DNA of 64,000 nt. Source: Rhabditoides inermis. Lineage: Eukaryota; Nematoda; Chromadorea; Rhabditida; Rhabditidae. The DNA is taken from assembly GCA_963966185.1 (NCBI GenBank), contig CAWZYM010000273.1, forward strand, positions 53,501 to 117,500, written 5' to 3'. The notes below the pieces were generated by a model, which did no database searches, was not told the DNA's origin, and was given only the letters and a program-made list of their open reading frames with translations. Shown here piece by piece: positions 58,401 to 64,000 of this stretch. The translations under genes and the position numbers were made by a program. Numbering within the stretch: position 1 is the stretch's first letter; each line of letters begins with the position of its first letter.

Positions 58401-59191
58401 TTTCTGTCTCTCTCTTTCTAGTCTTCCTCTCAGACGCGTGTCCGTCGGAACGTGTGCGTGCCGCGTGTCGCTACATCGATGACCTCTCCCTGTCCCTGCT
58501 GGAGCAGTGGTGCATCAACACAGTTCTCCTCTTTCGACCCGGTGACCAAACGCTTGCTAGATTCTGCGTTCCTAGATGCCTGAAGTGTGCATAGGCATAG
58601 TCCATTTGCCAGAAAGTTAGAACCTACTAAATTAGACCGCCAAACGCGCGAATTTGCGCGAACGAAAGTGACCTGATAGCGCGGCTAGATGTGATGAAAT
58701 GATGTCTAAAATGTTAGCGGAAAAGTATGTAGCTTGTGAGTCGAGAAGAAAGACACTCTAGAACAAGCACAAATGGTCACATTTTATCATTTTTTTCATT
58801 GGTAATTTACACCGTGGCCGAAATTTGAAAATGATTTGAGGCAATCACCGTTCAAAGCACTTTCTTCTATTTATAAGTTCTCATTGTAGAGGATGCCCGG
58901 TATGAGTGTCCATCGACCATCCGGGCAGTGCAGATACAAGCAGCGGCCGTGCTCGCCGAAGCGGGGGGCGGGGCGACAGGGGGCGGGGCCAGAGCGGCCA
59001 GGCTCTCGGTCGCACTGCCCACACTTGTACAGATCGGACAAGATGAGGTGAGACAAACACAACCATGTTACAACAACGCGAGCAGAAAAAGTGAAGAAAC
59101 AAAAACAAACATGTATTTCTAGGTGCGTCTCGCCTTCTTTCCAGATCTCTCCTCTCAACAAGTGGAACAACTACACAGATCACATTTGTGA
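56693..59191 (+). CDS. Nuclear hormone receptor (nhr type)
   Basis: Ten exons with consistent phases: 56693-56747, 56817-56868, 57169-57296, 57734-57785, 57825-57906, 57949-58071, 58260-58335, 58422-58541, 58890-59047, 59123-59191; 304 codons. The DNA-binding domain is complete: [12 protein letters not shown]-box region [10 protein letters not shown], then a second finger C-K-E-G-G-R-C ... C-Q-A-C-R-F-A-K-C. The C-D-G-C P-box points to the HNF4-derived group expanded in nematodes. After a linker (A-V-Q-N-E-R), the ligand-binding part shows [18 protein letters not shown] (helices 3-5) and L-P-T-L-V-Q-I-G near helix 10. The protein ends soon after F-F-P-D-L, so a clear AF-2 helix is not seen. 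It is compact for the family. A nuclear ligand- or constitutively-active transcription regulator is inferred. Confidence 0.85.
57316..57350 (+). repeat. Duplicate of the nuclear receptor exon-6 splice site region
   Basis: GTCAAAAC...CAGTTCTCGATCGG at 57318-57342 recurs at 57934-57960, where it forms the acceptor and first codons of exon 6. Both copies would encode F-S-I-G-R-L. The upstream copy soon diverges and has no good donor, so it looks like a partial duplicate or unused exon. Confidence 0.5.
58156..58205 (+). repeat. (GA)n microsatellite in a nuclear receptor intron
   Basis: GA tract between exons 57949-58071 and 58260-58335. Confidence 0.9.
58339..58400 (+). repeat. (CT)n microsatellite in a nuclear receptor intron
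   Basis: CT tract between exons 58260-58335 and 58422-58541. Confidence 0.9.
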
Positions 59192-59306
59192 TCAGAAAAA
59201 AAAAACAGATGATCAACACCAGACCTATCCGAGATTACTCTCATTTTCGAGTGCGTACCGTGATACAAGAATAAAGATTGGCGTATGCTGTACAAGTTTG
59301 TTTGTG

Positions 59307-59358
<52 letters not shown>

Positions 59359-59369
59359 CTTCGTTTCTT

Positions 59370-59414
<45 letters not shown>

Positions 59415-59740
59415 CTCTCTCTCTTTTTCTCTCTCTCTCTCCATTTCCCTCACTCTCTCTTTCTTTCATTACATGAAACATAAACTCTCACTGGTTTTGA
59501 CATCGTATATCATACATGATGAAATAAAAAAAAGATAATACAAATGCTTGCTATGAATATGCCTTGTATGATTGTTTGCTTTGCAAATAACAAGAAAAAC
59601 TTTTCCTTTATTTTGGAAAAGTTATGAATTTCTTGAGATCTTCGAAATAGGACTGTGTCATCAATGTCGAAAACATTCAAATCATGTGTGATGATTTACT
59701 ATGTTGTTATTGTACTTATTAGTACAATGTGTGACAAAGA
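59192..59740. other. Downstream of the nuclear receptor; CT repeats
   Basis: Two blocks of (CT)n at about 59310-59352 and 59372-59465, with TTTC joints. AATAAA-like sequence at 59268-59275 and 59520-59527 could serve the receptor 3' end. Confidence 0.5.
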
Positions 59741-59741
59741 C

Positions 59742-59940
59742 ATTAGAGAGGGCGCGCAGCGCCCTCTCTCTTGGGTTAAAATAAGGCTCGCGCCAGAATT
59801 TTCAAGTAGCGATATCCAAAGGACATGTTAGCAACAATGTGAAGTCTTCCAATTTATGTTAGTTAGATTCGCACGGTTCCATAGGGCAGATCACTAATTG
59901 ACGGCATCTTTGTATCTTTTCTCCGAAAGAAGTTATGAGC
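59742..59940 (-). mobile_element. Helitron-like non-autonomous element, 3' end on minus strand
   Basis: On the minus strand the sequence homologous to 34536-34700 leads into a perfect 10 bp GC stem (59746-59755 with 59759-59768, loop GCA) and ends CTAA-T at about 59742-59746. The shared body plus the terminal hairpin suggest a mobile family with at least two copies in the window. Confidence 0.5.
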
Positions 59941-60120
59941 GATCTCGCACTCGCACTAGGCGAAAGGCCAGCGTGTGGGTGGGTGGGTGGGTGGGTGTCG
60001 TTTCCAGTCACGCTAGCTGATAGCTAGCCCTCTGCTGGCGGGCGAGCGCGAGAGCACGCGAGAGAGCACGCTGTTTGGAGAGAGACAGATGTACTTTGGT
60101 GGCTGCGATCAGTAGGAATT

Positions 60121-62215
60121 TAGTAAGGGGAGAGAGAAAGAGAGAACGAGAGAACGAGAGAACGAGAGAACGAGAGAACGAGAGAACGAGAGAACGAGAG
60201 AACGATATAACGAGAGAAAAGGAGAAAAAGAGAGGAGGGAAGGAGGGAAGGAGAGACGGAGAGAACGAGAGAACGAGAGAACGAGAGAAGGATAGAAAGA
60301 GAGAACGAGAGAACGAGAGAACCAGAGAAAGAGAGAAAGATATAAAAAGAGAACGAGAGAGCTAGAGAACGAGAGAAAGAGAGAAAGGGAGAAGGAGGGA
60401 AGGAGGGATGGAGAGAAGAAGAGAAGGATAGAAAGAGAGAACGAGAGAACTAGAGAACGAAAGAAAGAGAGAAAGAGAGAAAGAGATAAAGAGAGAACGA
60501 GAGAAAGCGAGAACGATATAACGAGAGAATTAGAGAACGAGAGAAAGAGAGAATGGGAGGAGGAGGGAAGGAGGGAAGGAGAGAAAGAGAGAAAGAGAGA
60601 ACGAGAAAACGAGAAAACGAGAGAAAGAGAAAACGAGAGAAAGAGAGAACGATATAACGAGAGAGCTAGAGAACGAGAGAAAGAGAGAAAGGGAGAAGGA
60701 GGGAAGGAGGGATGGAGAGAAGAAGAGAAGGAGAGAAGGAGAGAACTAGAGAAAAAAGAGAAAGAGAGAAAGAGAGAAAGAGAGAAAGAGAGAAAGAGAG
60801 AAAGAGAGAAAGAGAGAAAGAGAGAAAGAGAGAAAGAGAGAAAGAGAGAAAGAGAGAAAGAGAGAAAGAGATAATGAGAGAACGAGAGAAAGAGAAACCG
60901 ATAGAAAGAGAAAACGAGTGAAAGAGAGAACGATATAACGAGAGAACTAGAGAACGAGAGAAAGAGAGAAAGTGAGAAGGCGGGAAGGAGGGAAGGAAAG
61001 AAGGAGAGAACGAGACAACGAGAGAACGAGACAACGAGACAACGAGAGAACGAGAGAACGAGAGAACGAGAAAACGAGAGCACGAGAGAACGAGAGAAAG
61101 AGAGAACGATATAACGATATAACGAGAGAAATAGAGAACGAGAGAAAGAGAGAAAGAGAGAAGGAGAGAAGGAGGGAAGAAGAGAAGGAGAGACGGAGAG
61201 AACGAGAGAACGAGAGAACGAGAGAACGAGAGAAGGATAGAAAGAGAGAACGAGATAAAGAGAGAACGAGAGAACGAGAGAACGAGAGAACGAGAAAACG
61301 AGAGAAAGAGAGAACAAGAGAAAGAGAGAACGAAAGAAAGAGAGAACGATATAACTAGAGAACGAGAGAACGAGAGAAAGAGAGAAGGAGGGTGGTAGGA
61401 GGGAAGGAGGGAAGGAGAGACGGAGAGACGGAGAGACGGTGAAAACGAGAGAACGAGAGAACGAGAAACGAGAGAACGAGAGAACGAGAGAACGAGAGAA
61501 AGAGAGAAAGAGAGAAAGAGAGAACGAGAGAAAGAGAGAACTGGAGAACTAGAGAAAAAGAGAAAGGGAGAAAGAGGGAAGGAGGGAAGGAGAGAAGAAG
61601 AGAAGGAGACACGCGAGAACGAGAGAACGAGAGAACGAGAGAACGAGAGAACGAGAGAACGAGAGAACGAGAGAACGAGAGAAAGAGAAAACGAAATAAC
61701 GAGAGAACTAGATAACGAGAGAACGAGAGAACGAGAGAAAGAGAGAAAGGGAGAAGGGGGGAAGGAGGGAAGGAGAGAAGGAGAGACGGAGAGACGGAGA
61801 GAACGAGAGAACGAGAGAACGAGAGAACGAGAGAAAGAGAGAACGAGAGAAAGAGAGAAAAGAGAGAAAAGAGAGAACGAGAGAACGAGAGAAAGAGAGA
61901 AAAGAGAGAAAGGGAGAAAGAGAGAACGAGAGATGGAGAGAACTAGAGAACGAGAGAAAGAGAGAAAGGGATAACGAGAGAACGAGAGAAAGAGAGAACG
62001 AGAGAAAGAGAGAACGAGAGAAAGAGAGAAGGAAAGAAGGAGGGAAGGAAGGAAGGAGGGAAGGAGAGGAGGAGAGGAGGAGAGAAGGGGAGAAGGAGAG
62101 AAGGAGGGAAGGAATGGGAGGAGAGAAGGAGGAAAGGAGAGGAGGAGAGAAGGAAAGAAGGAGAGAAGGAGGGAAGGAATGGAAGGAGAGAACGAGAGAA
62201 CGAGAAAATATCGAA
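60121..62215 (+). repeat. Purine satellite, 10 bp unit, about 2.1 kb
   Basis: Tandem decamers of the types GAGAGAACGA and GAGAGAAAGA, with rare ATATAACG and ACTAGAGAACG variants. Blocks of GGAGGGAAGGAGGGAAGG recur at about 60234, 60390, 60550, 60700, 60985, 61170, 61390, 61570, 61755, 62040 and 62105, giving an irregular higher-order period of 150-300 bp. A minus-strand frame of about 400 codons stays open, but it is a low-complexity Ser/Leu/Phe/Arg string produced by the repeat. I do not call it a gene. Confidence 0.95.
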
Positions 62216-62295
62216 TAAATTTGAAATGAAATTGATGAAATAATGAGAGAAGAACATGTTACATGTATGAAGACGAGAGAGAAAATTTCTATGAA

Positions 62296-62815
62296 ATTCA
62301 ACAAAAGGACATATATTATCTTTTAAAAGTACTTCCGTAAAAAGTGTTGTTTGTGTTAACCTGATTCAAGAAAAGCGCATGCATATATTATTAATTTTCG
62401 AAAAATCAAGTCGTAAACACCTGAACATGAAAACTAACACAAACTTGCTCTTTCAAAACGTTGAATAATTTTTGAATAATTAATGTTGAATAATTCCATG
62501 TTTTATTTTTTTGACATTTTTATACCTGAAACATTGAGTCAAACAACATCACGAATAACATTTTATTTTACTGATAAACCATAAATAATAAACCGCAAAA
62601 AACACTAAATAAACAAAACAATCGTATTATTCTGAATGTTACGTGTAACTATTCTATATTCGTTTGAAAGAGCAAGTTTGTGTTAGTTTTCATGTTCAGG
62701 TGTTTACGATTTGATTTTTCGAAAATTAATAATATATGCATGCGCTTTTCTTGAATCAGGTTAACACAAACAACACTTTTTACGGAAGTACTTTTAAAAG
62801 ATAATATTAAGGATA
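62296..62815. mobile_element. Foldback element, family FB copy 3
   Basis: Left arm about 62296-62460 and right arm about 62665-62815 are near-perfect reverse complements over about 150 bp. They share AAGAAAAGCGCATGCATATA, CACCTGAACATGAAAACTAA and inner GAAAGAGCAAG. The outer part TTCAACAAAAGGACAT matches the outer flank of copies 1 and 2. Spacer about 205 bp. Confidence 0.8.
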
Positions 62816-64000
62816 TAGTTATAAATACACTTATGCAAAACTGGTTATTGCAGTCACCTAGATAAACGTCTAACACTAACGGTTTTTTTAAATAGTGACA
62901 GGTTTCATAAAGCACCCGTCATGGATCTGAGTGGGTTAGTGAGAAATTTATATGAATGTGGTATCAAAATGTCAAACTAAATTAGTCGTTCAAGTTCTGT
63001 TTTTTTCTCTTTTGCTTTTTCACCATAGTTCTGAAACCTCACCTTGATCGAAACCTTAAGTTCAGTTGATGTACTGTGATAAGTAACGTTTGTACATCAC
63101 TCAGTAAGCCTTGTTTCATGTTTTTTCTACGCGTCACCAGATCAAGAATTTTCATTCCGCGGTGTTAATTTCAAGAAGAAGAAAAACTTTTTTTTTCAAC
63201 AAAAAAATTCAAGAAAAAAACGAAACGAAAAAAAAGTTTATGTACATTGTTTTTCGCTTTTTGTCTTATCAATCAATCAATTGTTTATCCGGAATCGTTA
63301 TATCTGAATATGACAACACAATCATAATGATATGAAGCATACAGTAGTGCCTATGATGCTAAATACATTTAATAGGCTAACGCCGGGGAAATTCATGTAG
63401 GCTGACGAGGGTGGTGGGAAGACGATTCTTGATCGAAAATAATTCCTGGATCATTAGAGTACCATCTAGACGTGAAGAGCTCCGGGGTTTCCTTTGCTTC
63501 CGTGCCCATTAGTATCTCCTCGCGCCATAGCTGCTTCCACATGAGGGTACTTCCCGCCGCCTCACTGGTTACTCGGGAAGGATTCTTGTCGATGACCGAA
63601 CATTCGGCGGCGGTGGGGCGAAATGAGGCCCCGACCGCACGCCGCGGGGAAAAGAAGAAGAATAGTGGTTAGTATCCGCGTCTGTCACATCGCTTTTTGT
63701 CTTACAATTACTGTAAATACGTGGTTGCATGGAATAAATGATGACAGCAAATGCATGACAAAGCATGATCACTGAACAACCTGGCTGGTACATTGTGCAC
63801 TTTCAGGCCATGTTCGAACGAGACAGATTGAGTGAAAACACCGACGCTGTAAATTACCGCGACGCCTAGCTGACTATTACACAAGACCACACATCTGCAA
63901 CATACAGAAGATATCACAAGAGGCGTTCACGTGCGCCAAAGTCAGCATATCGGGGGAAGAGGGATGATCTGCGATGTTGTCTCGGGGCAACATCTACGTG
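62816..64000. other. No gene called at the right end
   Basis: AT-rich to about 63390, then a more GC-rich segment (63400-63680) with an unsupported plus-strand frame at 63472-63672. No splice-linked exons or family motif recognised. It could be the edge of a gene or element continuing beyond the window. Confidence 0.35.

Noticed and set aside
60109..61317. 402-codon minus-strand open frame in the purine satellite
   Set aside because: Low-complexity translation of a 10 bp repeat with no domain, no start context and no splice partners.

Overview
The window looks like a nuclear contig from a nematode, probably a chromadorean. Genes are on both strands and split into small exons by GT-AG introns (two probable GC-AG exceptions), often with TTTCAG-like acceptors. 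The gene content is typical of nematodes: serpentine chemoreceptors (Str and Srg types), ShK-domain secreted proteins, a supplementary nuclear receptor with an HNF4-like DNA-binding domain, and a Na+/H+ exchanger of the nhx type. Several start codons directly follow an AG, as at spliced-leader acceptors. Genus and species cannot be told from the sequence. All models below were assembled by eye from reading frame, splice sites and intron phase; no search was run.

Layout. 1-1650: minus-strand ShK exons, two usable and two decayed. 1650-8450: no convincing gene; tRNA-like SINE fragments, a CACC minisatellite and GC-rich hairpins. 8456-11442 (+): Str-type chemoreceptor. 12620-13810 (+): gene of unknown function. 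14235-17241 (+): cysteine-rich secreted protein A, with a ~950 bp (TCC)n tract in its penultimate intron. 17391-18556 (-): secreted protein with a Thr/Ser-rich mucin-like repeat and two ShK domains. 19457-27963 (-): Na+/H+ exchanger, 23 exons and 658 codons, with two GC-AG introns. 28748-32215 (-): secreted protein B, a clear paralog of A. 33165-34345: broken non-LTR retroelement. 35070-36672 (+): Srg-type chemoreceptor. 36800-38190: GC-rich promoter-like segment, a probable PIF/Harbinger MITE and a foldback element. 40201-43164 (+): possible small acidic protein whose intron holds two MITEs. 44008-45644 (-): third chemoreceptor. 46415-50536 and 51254-55772 (+): two tandem members of a seven-helix membrane protein family that I do not recognise. 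56693-59191 (+): nuclear receptor. 59192-64000: mostly repeats, including a ~2.1 kb purine satellite with a 10 bp period.

Functionally, four or five genes are predicted membrane receptors or transporters, three are secreted cysteine-rich proteins and one is a transcription factor, which suggests an accessory, environment-facing region. Microsatellites (GA/CT, TCC, CTCTCTGT) and foldback or terminal-inverted-repeat elements fill introns and intergenic DNA. The candidates for something undescribed are the tandem 7TM pair, the A/B secreted family and a foldback-element family with three copies here.
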